Assembly (NCBI GenBank): GCA_964530165.1
Contig: CAZGYE010000187.1
Location: 1 to 11,378 of the forward strand
DNA length: 11,378 nucleotides
Source of the DNA: CAZGYE01 sp964530165
Lineage (GTDB): Bacteria; Planctomycetota; Planctomycetia; Planctomycetales; Planctomycetaceae
Reading direction: 5' to 3'
The notes under the pieces were generated by a model. It searched no databases and was not told the origin of the DNA. It saw nothing but the letters and a program-made list of their open reading frames with translations. Made by a program: the position numbers and the translations under genes. Shown here one piece after another: positions 1 through 6,030 of the stretch; the first letter of the stretch is position 1; every line of letters begins with the position of its first letter.

Positions 1-81
1 GAGGCTCTCGACCGGGAGAACTGCCAGCAACAGCCGGTTCAAACGAGTCCACTTCTCGACCGACTGCTGGCTTTGCGTCAT
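1..81 (-). CDS. 5' end of an unidentified gene, cut by the window edge
   Basis: An ATG at 79-81 opens a frame that stays open for 27 codons to the window edge. It begins MTQSQQSVEKWTRLNRLLLA and continues with a short hydrophobic stretch (LLLAVLPV). An AAGGAG sequence lies about eight bases upstream of the ATG, a good ribosome binding site, which is the main support for the start. The gene lies about 140 bases downstream of the response-regulator gene on the same strand, so the two could be co-transcribed. A sensor kinase would be a natural partner, but nothing in the visible 27 residues shows that. Identity is unknown. Confidence 0.5.
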   Translation of the reverse strand, partial: MTQSQQSVEKWTRLNRLLLAVLPVESL

Positions 82-221
82 CGCCGCTCTCCTTGCGGCC
101 GGCGGAAACAGGGCGCCTCGATTTGGACGCACCGATTATCCGTTGAGAAATAGCGCCGCGGCACAGAAGACGTCACCCAAGCACGCAACGAATGTTCCAC
201 GAGATCGTTGGTCGGCGTCGG

Positions 222-800
<579 letters not shown>

Positions 801-1357
801 GTCGTTCGTTCATCCTTCGATTCGGTCCACCCATGACAGGCAAACGACTGTGCTGAACCTCCCAGGAATCCTCCGCGAGAGAGGCTTCCTCCATGACCAG
901 ATGGCTAGACGACCTGACGCCTAGTCTAAACGTCTTTACTTGACCTTCTTGACCCGAAGTGACACACGCTTCTTCCGTTCAGCCCTGGCTTTCCCTTTTG
1001 TCCAGAACGTGCACGACTTAGTTCATCCCTAGAGTACCAAATCTCGGAGTGTTTTACCACTAAAATCTAAAAAAACTGACTAGATTGCAAAATCCATGTG
1101 ACCCCTGTCAAACCTATCAAACAGGAACCCGCACAAAACATAAGAATTTTGCCAGAACTATCATAGACTCCGATTATATCCATTTTGCGGAAACATTCGA
1201 GCGACTTTTGCCCAACCGAGACTTCCAGAGTGGAAAAAATCAAAGAATTTCCCCCACAGCACGCATGTTTGCCACATTGACCCAGGGAACCGCTGGCTCC
1301 GGAACAGAGCGCACGTATAGACTATCCTTCTGATCCTCGCGGGCGCGCAGGAATGGA
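801..1357. other. Non-coding gap between the regulator and mnmG
   Basis: No gene is supported in these 557 bases. The part from about 1020 to 1260 is visibly richer in A and T than its surroundings, as expected for a promoter region. The open frame at 1085-1333 on the plus strand has no recognisable protein signature and no ribosome binding site. mnmG ends at 1358 and reads into the gap, and the regulator is read out of it, so the gap should hold the mnmG 3' end and the regulator promoter. A small hairpin near 1335-1352 lacks a T-run. Confidence 0.5.
1084..1112 (-). promoter_or_regulatory. Candidate sigma-70-type promoter for the response regulator
   Basis: On the minus strand a perfect TTGACA (1112-1107) is followed by a 17-base spacer and TGCAAT (1089-1084), which matches four of six positions of TATAAT. 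It sits in the AT-rich part of the gap and points at the regulator, leaving an untranslated leader of about 280 bases. The long leader and the weak -10 box keep confidence low. Confidence 0.3.
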
Positions 1358-3223
1358 TCAGCGGGAAATGCTGTCGGGGTGCGGCCTGGGCGATGACAGA
1401 ACCATTCGCTGAGGCTCCTTCACGTAGAGCATCAAGACGGCCAAATCTGCCGGCGTGATTCCACTGATTCGTCCCGCCTGACCGAGGTTCCGCGGGCGCA
1501 CGGTGGAGAGTTTCTCCTTGGCTTCCGTCCGCAATTGTGGAACCGCCAGGAAATCAAACGTTTCTGGAATCGGCACCGATTCGATTCGTGCATGCCGCTC
1601 GATTTCGGCCCTTTGACGGCGAATGTAACCCGCGTATTTTGTCTCGACAGCAACCTGATCCTGAGCCCGCGGCGAGATCACGAGTCGCGAAACTTCTGAA
1701 GAGATCTCGCACAATTGTGGCCAACCAACTTCGGGGCGGCGGAGAATCTCTTCCAACGTGGCCCCCTGGTGCCAGTGGCTTCTGATAAGCTGCTGGGCTT
1801 TTTCGATTTCTGCTTCGTGCGTTTGCAACTGCTTCCAGCGATCGGCGCCAACCAGTCCCGCACGTCGACCCAGCGGTGTCAGACGGCGATCGGCGTTGTC
1901 GTGCCGCAACAGCAACCGGTACTCCGCACGCGACGTGAACATTCGGTACGGCTCGTCAACGCCCTTGGTGACCAGGTCGTCCAAGAGCACGCCCAGATAA
2001 GCCTGACTCCGGTCGAGAATCAACGGCCCTTTGGCGGCCAGTTTCAGGGCCGCGTTCAGACCGGCAACGATGCCTTGTCCCGCGGCTTCTTCGTATCCGG
2101 TTGTCCCGTTGATCTGGCCGGCGAAAAAAAGGCCCTCGATCTGTTTGGTTTCCAACGTCGGACGAAGCTGTGTCGGCGGCGCGAAGTCGTATTCGACGGC
2201 GTAGCCGTAGCGCATGATTTCGGCCCGTTCCAGACCGCGGATCGAGTGAATCATTCGGTCTTGCACGTCTCGCGGCAGGCTCGTCGAGATGCCGTTGCAA
2301 TAATATTCGAGCGTGTGACGGCCTTCCGGTTCGAGGAAGATCTGGTGCGAGTTCTTTTCGGCAAAACGAACGACCTTGTCTTCGATCGACGGGCAATAAC
2401 GAGGGCCGATGGACTCGATTTGCCCACTGTACATCGGGGCGCGATGCAGGTTTTGCCGAATGAGCTCGTGGACAGCTGTGTTGGTCTGGGTCAGGTAACA
2501 GGGCAGTTGCGATTGAAGGATCCGATCGGTCAGGAAGGAGAACGGCTGCGGCTTGTCGTCGCCAGGCTGCAACTCGACGGCCGAGAAGTCGATGGTTCTT
2601 CCGTTCAGGCGAGGCGGTGTACCCGTCTTGAACCGTTCCAGCCGGAAGCCGAGCCGACTCAGGCCCTTGGAAAGCGTGCCGGCCGTCCCCTCGCCGGCGC
2701 GTCCCCCGGACGTTTGTGCCTCGCCGGTGTGCATGACGGCCTGCAAAAACGTTCCGGTCGTCAGCACGACGGCTCGGGTACGGTAGACGGCGTCGCCGCA
2801 GACACGAACGCCGGTGACTTTGCCGTCTTCCACCTCGATCGACTCGACCAACTCCTGCCGGAGCGTCAGGTTTGCCTGTTCTTCGACCCGCTGTTTCATC
2901 GTGAACTGATAGGCCTTCTTGTCGGCCTGGGCGCGCGGGCTGTGCATGGCGGGACCTTTGCCGCGGTTCAGCATGCGGAACTGGATGCCGGTCTCGTCGA
3001 TCACACGTCCCATTTCGCCGCCCAGCGCGTCGATCTCCCGGACGATCTGCCCCTTGGCAACGCCGCCGATGGCCGGATTGCAGCTCATTTGAGCGACGGT
3101 GTCGCAGTTCATCGTCAGCAAAGCGGTTTTCGCACCCAACCGCGCTGCCGCAAGAGCCGCTTCGCAACCGGCATGACCGGCTCCGACAACCACAATGTCA
3201 AAATCGTAGAACAAAATTCTCAC
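1358..3223 (-). CDS. mnmG: tRNA uridine-5-carboxymethylaminomethyl modification enzyme, FAD-dependent subunit
   Basis: The protein has 621 residues, close to the usual 620-630 of MnmG (GidA). With MnmE it builds the cmnm5/nm5-type modification on U34 of tRNAs reading split codon boxes; it uses FAD, NADH and methylene-tetrahydrofolate in the cytoplasm. Visible signatures are the N-terminal dinucleotide-binding loop GAGHAG (14-19), the family motif CNPAIGGVAKGQIVREID, the stretch LNRGKGPAMHSPRAQADK, GYEEAAGQG near residue 380, and the C-terminal YAGYIRRQ segment typical of the helical domain that contacts MnmE. The start is GTG, preceded by no obvious ribosome binding site; a TTG three codons later is an alternative. 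The frame is intact. MnmE is not in the window. The accessory island ends about 130-150 bases upstream of the start, so the mnmG promoter may lie in, or have been changed by, the island boundary. Confidence 0.97.
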   Translation of the reverse strand: MRILFYDFDIVVVGAGHAGCEAALAAARLGAKTALLTMNCDTVAQMSCNPAIGGVAKGQIVREIDALGGEMGRVIDETGIQFRMLNRGKGPAMHSPRAQADKKAYQFTMKQRVEEQANLTLRQELVESIEVEDGKVTGVRVCGDAVYRTRAVVLTTGTFLQAVMHTGEAQTSGGRAGEGTAGTLSKGLSRLGFRLERFKTGTPPRLNGRTIDFSAVELQPGDDKPQPFSFLTDRILQSQLPCYLTQTNTAVHELIRQNLHRAPMYSGQIESIGPRYCPSIEDKVVRFAEKNSHQIFLEPEGRHTLEYYCNGISTSLPRDVQDRMIHSIRGLERAEIMRYGYAVEYDFAPPTQLRPTLETKQIEGLFFAGQINGTTGYEEAAGQGIVAGLNAALKLAAKGPLILDRSQAYLGVLLDDLVTKGVDEPYRMFTSRAEYRLLLRHDNADRRLTPLGRRAGLVGADRWKQLQTHEAEIEKAQQLIRSHWHQGATLEEILRRPEVGWPQLCEISSEVSRLVISPRAQDQVAVETKYAGYIRRQRAEIERHARIESVPIPETFDFLAVPQLRTEAKEKLSTVRPRNLGQAGRISGITPADLAVLMLYVKEPQRMVLSSPRPHPDSISR

Positions 3224-3353
3224 GGAAATCAGCGTTCCAAGTCAGGGTAGGGGGATCAAATCCCGCAGAGCGGCAAACCGCTTCCGAGACGTAAAGATCG
3301 TACGGTTCGCGATTCTGGTCCCACCAATCATGCGTGAGTTGTTGATGCGCCGC

Positions 3354-3360
3354 GTTATGT
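3354..3360 (-). other. Orphan attC-like half-site closing the DUF2442-DUF4160 cassette
   Basis: The minus strand reads ACATAAC about 12 bases after the stop codon of the DUF4160 gene. It is the same box, in the opposite sense, as the GTTATGT that opens this two-gene unit at 3962-3956. In a complete attC a long imperfect palindrome and a GTT box should follow, but I found no matching arm before mnmG starts at 3223. It is best read as the left half of a cassette site whose other half is lost. The claim rests on seven bases and position only. Confidence 0.35.
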
Positions 3361-3372
3361 GCGGAACTGCGT

Positions 3373-3633
3373 TCACGGCAATGGGTCAATTTTGTCCAGC
3401 GGCGCCATATTGCGCGCCTGCCCCCACGCTTCCCGAAGTTCACCTTGATGCTGCGCTGCCCATTCTATCACAAGCCCAGTTGCGCGTGGTGGGAGACGGC
3501 CCCCAATTACTGCGAGCGTATTGACGTCCACAACCATCTGATCACAACCGTACTCCGCGTGAAAGTGTGCTGGATTGTGATCGTTGTAATACATTTTGAT
3601 CACAATGCCATAAAAACGGCTGAGTTCAGGCAT
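3373..3633 (-). CDS. DUF4160 family protein
   Basis: The protein has 86 residues. The N-terminal half carries the family hallmark FYGIVIKMYYNDHNPAHFHA, an aromatic and histidine-rich segment with the DH-N-P-HFHA pattern of DUF4160. The C-terminal part (VIEWAAQHQGELREAW) matches the usual amphipathic end. The biochemical role of DUF4160 is not established. Its frequent pairing with DUF2442 in small two-gene units has led to the suggestion that the pair is toxin-antitoxin-like; that is inference. Its ATG lies inside the end of the DUF2442 gene (8-base overlap), indicating translational coupling. It is the second gene of a unit bounded by cassette-type boxes on both sides. Confidence 0.85.
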   Translation of the reverse strand: MPELSRFYGIVIKMYYNDHNPAHFHAEYGCDQMVVDVNTLAVIGGRLPPRATGLVIEWAAQHQGELREAWGQARNMAPLDKIDPLP

Positions 3634-3907
3634 CAGCGGGTACCTTGAGACTCGGAAATAAGTCTTTGGCTGATTTGCCGGTTATTTCCAAATAGATGGC
3701 GTCTGAGCAAAGATCAATATCGTCGCTCCACATTAATTCGCCATGGTCACCAATAGTAACGGCTTCAAATGCCGTCGGATCATTCCAAGCCGCGAAAACG
3801 CCCTTGCCGACGAGATGGGAGAGATCCACCTCGCCCGTTACACCGTCAGCGTATTCGACACGGAGCTTGTACTCGGGAAGAGCGGTTACAGCAACGGGTT
3901 TCAACAT
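3626..3907 (-). CDS. DUF2442 family protein
   Basis: The protein has 93 residues. It shows the DUF2442 pattern: LRVEYADGVTGEVDLSHL, then an internal F..W.DP..F..V segment, then GELMWSDDIDLCSDAIYLEI. DUF2442 proteins are small, soluble and of unknown function. They commonly sit beside DUF4160 proteins, as here, where the downstream DUF4160 gene overlaps by 8 bases. The ATG at 3907 has an AGAGG ribosome binding site eight bases upstream. The start is only about 50 bases after the GTTATGT box of the attC-like site, as usual for cassette genes, which often rely on outside promoters. Confidence 0.87.
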   Translation of the reverse strand: MLKPVAVTALPEYKLRVEYADGVTGEVDLSHLVGKGVFAAWNDPTAFEAVTIGDHGELMWSDDIDLCSDAIYLEITGKSAKDLFPSLKVPADA

Positions 3908-3955
3908 TGCGACATCCTCTTTCGGAGCGTCCTTATACTACGGTTCATTTTAGGC

Positions 3956-4062
3956 ACATAACGTCCGGGCTCACTGGCGGGGAAACTGCTGCCATTCAAC
4001 TTTGACCGTTCAAAAAAACGCCGCCGGCAGTTTCCGCGTACATGTGCAGCCCATTGTTGGGC
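3956..4062 (-). other. attC-like recombination site B (107 bp)
   Basis: On the minus strand it opens with GCCCAAC (4062-4056) and closes with GTTATGT (3962-3956), fitting the R''-R' frame of attC in which the AAC and GTT triplets are the strictly conserved part. Between them lie two imperfectly complementary arms, 3967-3993 and 4023-4052, sharing GGGCT, CAC and GGAAACTGC. The arms differ in length, leaving extra unpaired bases on the R'' side, with a roughly 30-base central loop. It follows the stop of a truncated gene by 10 bases and precedes DUF2442 by about 50 bases. A plain palindrome or terminator is less likely because of the boxes and unequal arms. Confidence 0.65.
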
Positions 4063-4072
4063 AATTCGGGGT

Positions 4073-4180
4073 TCAAATCCACTGTTTCGTGTGCTTGCAA
4101 TAGTTGTACTCATCAATTGCTTTGCGGAGATTCGCGACAAGAACAGGTCGCGTGGCGCATTCTCCTCGAATGCTCCGTGT
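4073..4180 (-). pseudogene. 3' remnant of an unidentified cassette gene
   Basis: An open frame of 35 codons ends with TGA at 4073-4075. Its end reads VLVANLRKAIDEYNYCKHTK followed by three more residues. The charged, regular composition looks like a real C-terminus, faintly like the tails of IS630-type transposases (a helix with AIDEY), but this is too short to name. The remnant is cut at 4180, exactly where similarity to the RAYT unit begins, so the 5' part was apparently removed by that insertion. Its stop is 10 bases before the attC-like site, as expected for a cassette gene. Confidence 0.3.
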
Positions 4181-4324
4181 GCGGCGTCGATGGCATCGAT
4201 GAGCCATTCACAACATCGATCTGCTTTCAGAAACGGATAGCCGTGATAACACGAAAACGATTGTGCGGACCACTTAACCGGGGCGACGCTTCGCTCACGC
4301 CCCGCCACCCCGCCACCCCGCCGC
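4181..4324 (-). mobile_element. Deletion derivative of the RAYT/REP unit
   Basis: Positions 4181-4259 match 6461-6539 with one mismatch (4255), and 4260-4324 match 6658-6722 with one mismatch. The two blocks are contiguous here but 118 bases apart in the fuller copy, so this is an internally deleted copy. It holds only about 27 codons of the transposase 5' part, from SCYHGYPF to about IDAA, and the upstream REP. The catalytic HVH motif and tyrosine are gone, so it cannot encode a transposase. The open frame running through it at 3901-4308 joins REP, transposase fragment, gene remnant and attC-like site and is not a gene. Two mismatches in 144 bases suggest recent duplication. Confidence 0.85.
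4278..4308 (-). repeat. REP element R1
   Basis: On the minus strand it reads GGTGGCGGGGCGTGAGCGAA, then GCGTCGCCCCGG. A GGGGCG/CGCCCC stem encloses a smaller GC-GAA-GC hairpin. It is identical to R4 upstream of the fuller RAYT copy and nearly identical to R3 on the other side of that copy. Confidence 0.8.
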
Positions 4325-4349
4325 GCTCCGCTCGAAGGGCTTGTTATGG
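4321..4349 (-). other. Truncated attC-like half-site C downstream of hicB
   Basis: On the minus strand CCATAAC (4349-4343) is followed by AAGCCCTTCGAGCGGAGCGC, the style of an attC R''-L'' arm. The TAA stop codon of hicB lies inside the CCATAAC box, a compactness typical of gene cassettes. No complementary right arm with a GTT box is present; instead the sequence runs directly into the REP/RAYT relic, which presumably interrupted the site. Confidence 0.5.
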
Positions 4350-4583
4350 GATGGTGAGCATCTTGTTCGCATAGTCCTTCCCGCTCGTCGGTGGCGGAAG
4401 TGGTTTACCGTCCTTTTTGTATAACTGGATGGTATCTTCAACGATGTCGCACAACTCAGCGAACACCTGCTGCTCATTCTGACCGTGGCAGCCGCCAAAG
4501 AACAAGCCCGGACAACTGCCAACGTAGCACTGATCCTTGTCGGACCACTCTACGATCTTCGTGTACTGGGCGCTCTCTTTCAT
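4344..4583 (-). CDS. hicB: HicB-family antitoxin, short form
   Basis: The protein has 79 residues and shows the degenerate RNase H-like fold of HicB: YTKIVEWSDKDQCYVGSCPG, then FFGGCHGQNEQQVFAELCDI and a helix ending in GKPLPPPT. It would bind and neutralise HicA in the cytoplasm. There is no C-terminal ribbon-helix-helix or HTH domain as in E. coli HicB, so autorepression through DNA binding is not apparent; other short HicB proteins share this. The start codon overlaps the hicA stop as ATGA, so the two genes are translationally coupled. Its stop codon sits within a cassette-type CCATAAC box. Confidence 0.9.
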   Translation of the reverse strand: MKESAQYTKIVEWSDKDQCYVGSCPGLFFGGCHGQNEQQVFAELCDIVEDTIQLYKKDGKPLPPPTSGKDYANKMLTIP

Positions 4584-4777
4584 GGCTTTGATTCCTCGAT
4601 TGCCTTCTTGACTGCTTTCTGCTGATAGCCGAGGGCATCGGCTCCGGATTTCCCCGAAATCACAACCGGTTTCTTAACGTTGGGGTGGATGAACTTCCTA
4701 TGGTTACCTTTGCCGCCTCGGTTGACGAACCCAGCCTTTTCCAGGTCGCCTATCAGCTCTCGTATCTTCGGAGGCAC
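4580..4777 (-). CDS. hicA: HicA-family mRNA interferase toxin
   Basis: With a GTG start at 4777 the protein has 65 residues, the usual HicA size. It shows PPKIRELIGDLEKAGFVNRG, then GKGNHRKFIHP containing the predicted catalytic H26 of the double-stranded-RNA-binding-like fold, then VVISGKSGADALGYQQKAVK. HicA toxins cleave mRNA and tmRNA independently of the ribosome. The frame is open upstream to a TTG at 4831, but those 18 codons translate the right arm of attC-like site A and contain no HicA signature, so the GTG is preferred. A weak GGGAAAG lies upstream of it. The gene comes first and hicB second, the normal order, with a 4-base overlap. Confidence 0.88.
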   Translation of the reverse strand: MPPKIRELIGDLEKAGFVNRGGKGNHRKFIHPNVKKPVVISGKSGADALGYQQKAVKKAIEESKP

Positions 4778-4804
4778 TCTGGCTTTCCCATACGTTTTGT
4801 GTGC

Positions 4805-4939
4805 GCATAACGGATCGGGCTTCAGCTGCAACAGACAGCGCTGACCGTCAGCGCCATGCCTGAGGAGTCCCGACGCCAGAATGCTACCGAACTCAAGAAC
4901 GCCCAGCTGTCTGTTGTCAGCTGCAAGCCCTTGTTATGC
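4805..4939 (-). other. attC-like recombination site A (135 bp)
   Basis: On the minus strand it opens with GCATAAC (4939-4933) and closes with GTTATGC (4811-4805). Arms at 4906-4930 and 4817-4839 are complementary over 23 paired positions; the only departures are two single extra bases in the R''-side arm (near 4917 and 4924). That is the extrahelical-base arrangement known from integron attC sites folded as single strands. The central loop is about 66 bases, in the long range seen in VCR-type sites, and contains a perfect small inverted repeat (CGCTGAC/GTCAGCG). It begins 12 bases after the Abi gene stop and ends about 28 bases before hicA. This is the best attC candidate in the window. Confidence 0.75.
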
Positions 4940-4951
4940 CGCACTTCGTAT

Positions 4952-5749
4952 CTAGAACGGGATATCGTCATCGATGTTCGGAGGTACCTCCTCCGGCTGG
5001 GTTCGCTTGGATTCGATGGAGTCAAGGAACCGAATGATGCTCGAAATATTGTTAAAGATCAGCAGCGCTTCGGCATAGGTCAGAAGCTCGTTGTCGTGCG
5101 CCAGCGACTTGTTGTTGCGGACACCGTTGAAGGAGTCGAGAATCGAGATCGAGGACTTCAAGATTCGCTCAGCCATCTGCGACTCGACCAGCCCCTTTGC
5201 CTTCAGGGCTTTGATCAGTTCGCCCAATAGGCTGTGCAGTGGTTTGGTTGGGGAAACATCGATCCCTCGCTTCTCGCAGAGAACTCTCAAGAACTTGACG
5301 GTGAACGTGTGAAGCCGATCGAGCCCTGCTTCTGGCTCGTTCGCGTCGATCGACTTTCGGACTGCCTCCGCCAGGGCTTCGAAGTCCCGGCCATCGGCGT
5401 TGGGAGCAATCGCATCGAGGTCGGCTACCGGCGCAGCCTGCTCTAGTCGCTCCACGACGGCGCGAGATCTGGTGATCAGCTCGCCGTCGCTGTCAAGCTC
5501 GGCTGCGTAGTCGACAAGCGCTCTCAGGAGCTTGGCAGTGAGATGGTCCGGCTCCTCTGACCAGAATGCGCGAAGTCTATTCGCCTTTGATCCGCTGCCG
5601 TAGTCGTACTTCGTGTCGTAGATGTCGATCCGGACAACATCAAGGATGAACTCCTCGAAGGTTCGGTTGGAGAAATCGAGAACGTATCCGCTTTTCATCC
5701 CGAACAGGCGCTCGAGTCTGCGTTTCTCGACGGGAGTGAGGGTGGACAT
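4952..5749 (-). CDS. Abortive-infection-like protein with Abi_C (HEPN-like) C-terminal domain
   Basis: The protein has 265 residues from the ATG at 5749, which has an AGGG ribosome binding site seven bases upstream; an in-frame ATG eight codons earlier is less likely. Residues 1-100 form an N-terminal domain seen in abortive-infection family proteins (SGYVLDFSNRTFEEFILDVV, then KANRLRAFW and a helix). Residues about 140-245 match the Abi_C domain: LHTFTVKFLRVLCEKRGIDV, LHSLLGELIKAL and GVRNNKSLAHDN. In the last segment R211 and H218 form an R-x6-H motif like that of HEPN ribonucleases, so RNA cleavage during phage infection is plausible but unproven. The last six residues are DDDIPF, matching the SSB C-terminal tip. 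It is the first gene of the cassette-like array, followed 12 bases after its stop by attC-like site A. Confidence 0.85.
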   Translation of the reverse strand: MSTLTPVEKRRLERLFGMKSGYVLDFSNRTFEEFILDVVRIDIYDTKYDYGSGSKANRLRAFWSEEPDHLTAKLLRALVDYAAELDSDGELITRSRAVVERLEQAAPVADLDAIAPNADGRDFEALAEAVRKSIDANEPEAGLDRLHTFTVKFLRVLCEKRGIDVSPTKPLHSLLGELIKALKAKGLVESQMAERILKSSISILDSFNGVRNNKSLAHDNELLTYAEALLIFNNISSIIRFLDSIESKRTQPEEVPPNIDDDIPF

Positions 5750-5769
5750 CTGCGAGCCCTGCGCATGCG

Positions 5770-5831
5770 GCATAACTTGGAAATATGAAGATCTCGGATA
5801 TCACCTGTGGACGGTCCATTTGCGGCCTAAC
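5770..5831 (-). other. Two isolated cassette-type core boxes upstream of the Abi gene
   Basis: On the minus strand GTTAGGC (5831-5825) fits the integron core consensus GTTRRRY exactly, and GTTATGC (5776-5770) repeats the box closing attC-like site A. Either could be the left junction of the Abi cassette; the Abi ATG follows the second by about 20 bases. No complete partner arm was found upstream for either box. Sequence between here and the REP at 5917 shows no gene. Confidence 0.35.
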
Positions 5832-5916
5832 GCGCACGCAGGATTCCGTCACAAGGTGAATCGTACCATTGGGTTGCCTGTTTTTCGATCCGTTTGCCGC
5901 GTGTTACACCGTTTCT

Positions 5917-5940
5917 CGACGGGTGGCGGGGCGTGAGCGA
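5917..5940 (+). repeat. Half REP element R2
   Basis: It reads CGACGGGTGGCGGGGCGTGA followed by GCGA and then stops matching. It equals the first 24 bases of R3, in the same orientation, 54 bases away. The copy ends at the centre of the REP hairpin, so it lacks the second stem strand. Confidence 0.75.
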
Positions 5941-5970
5941 TTGTCCTGCCTCCCTTGAAATTGGAACGAC

Positions 5971-6008
5971 CGACGGGTGGCGGGGCGTGAGCGATAGCGT
6001 CGCCCCGG
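5971..6008 (+). repeat. REP element R3, downstream flank of the RAYT gene
   Basis: A full REP: GGGGCG and CGCCCC pair around an inner GC-GATA-GC hairpin. It lies 23 bases past the RAYT stop and is in inverted orientation to R4 on the other side of the gene, the arrangement RAYT enzymes are known to recognise. Confidence 0.8.
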
Positions 6009-6030
6009 CGGTCCCAGAGCAAAGCAGCAA

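Noticed and set aside
1085..1333. An 82-codon plus-strand frame in the gap before mnmG
   Set aside because: There is no ribosome binding site and no recognisable protein pattern; it lies in AT-richer sequence likely to be regulatory.
1333..1352. Rho-independent terminator for mnmG
   Set aside because: A six-pair hairpin with one bulge exists, but no T-run follows it on the minus strand.
1715..3250. A 511-codon open frame on the plus strand
   Set aside because: It is antisense to mnmG, whose identity is certain, and shows no domain signature.
3901..4308. A 135-codon minus-strand frame containing SCYHGYPFLKADRC
   Set aside because: It stitches together REP, a transposase fragment, a gene remnant read in the wrong frame, and an attC-like site. 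Only the fragment at 4181-4259 is homologous to a real gene.
5825..5940. A third complete attC-like site ending at GTTAGGC
   Set aside because: The box is perfect, but the only upstream candidate arm (near TGTAAC at about 5905) pairs poorly, so only an isolated core box is reported.
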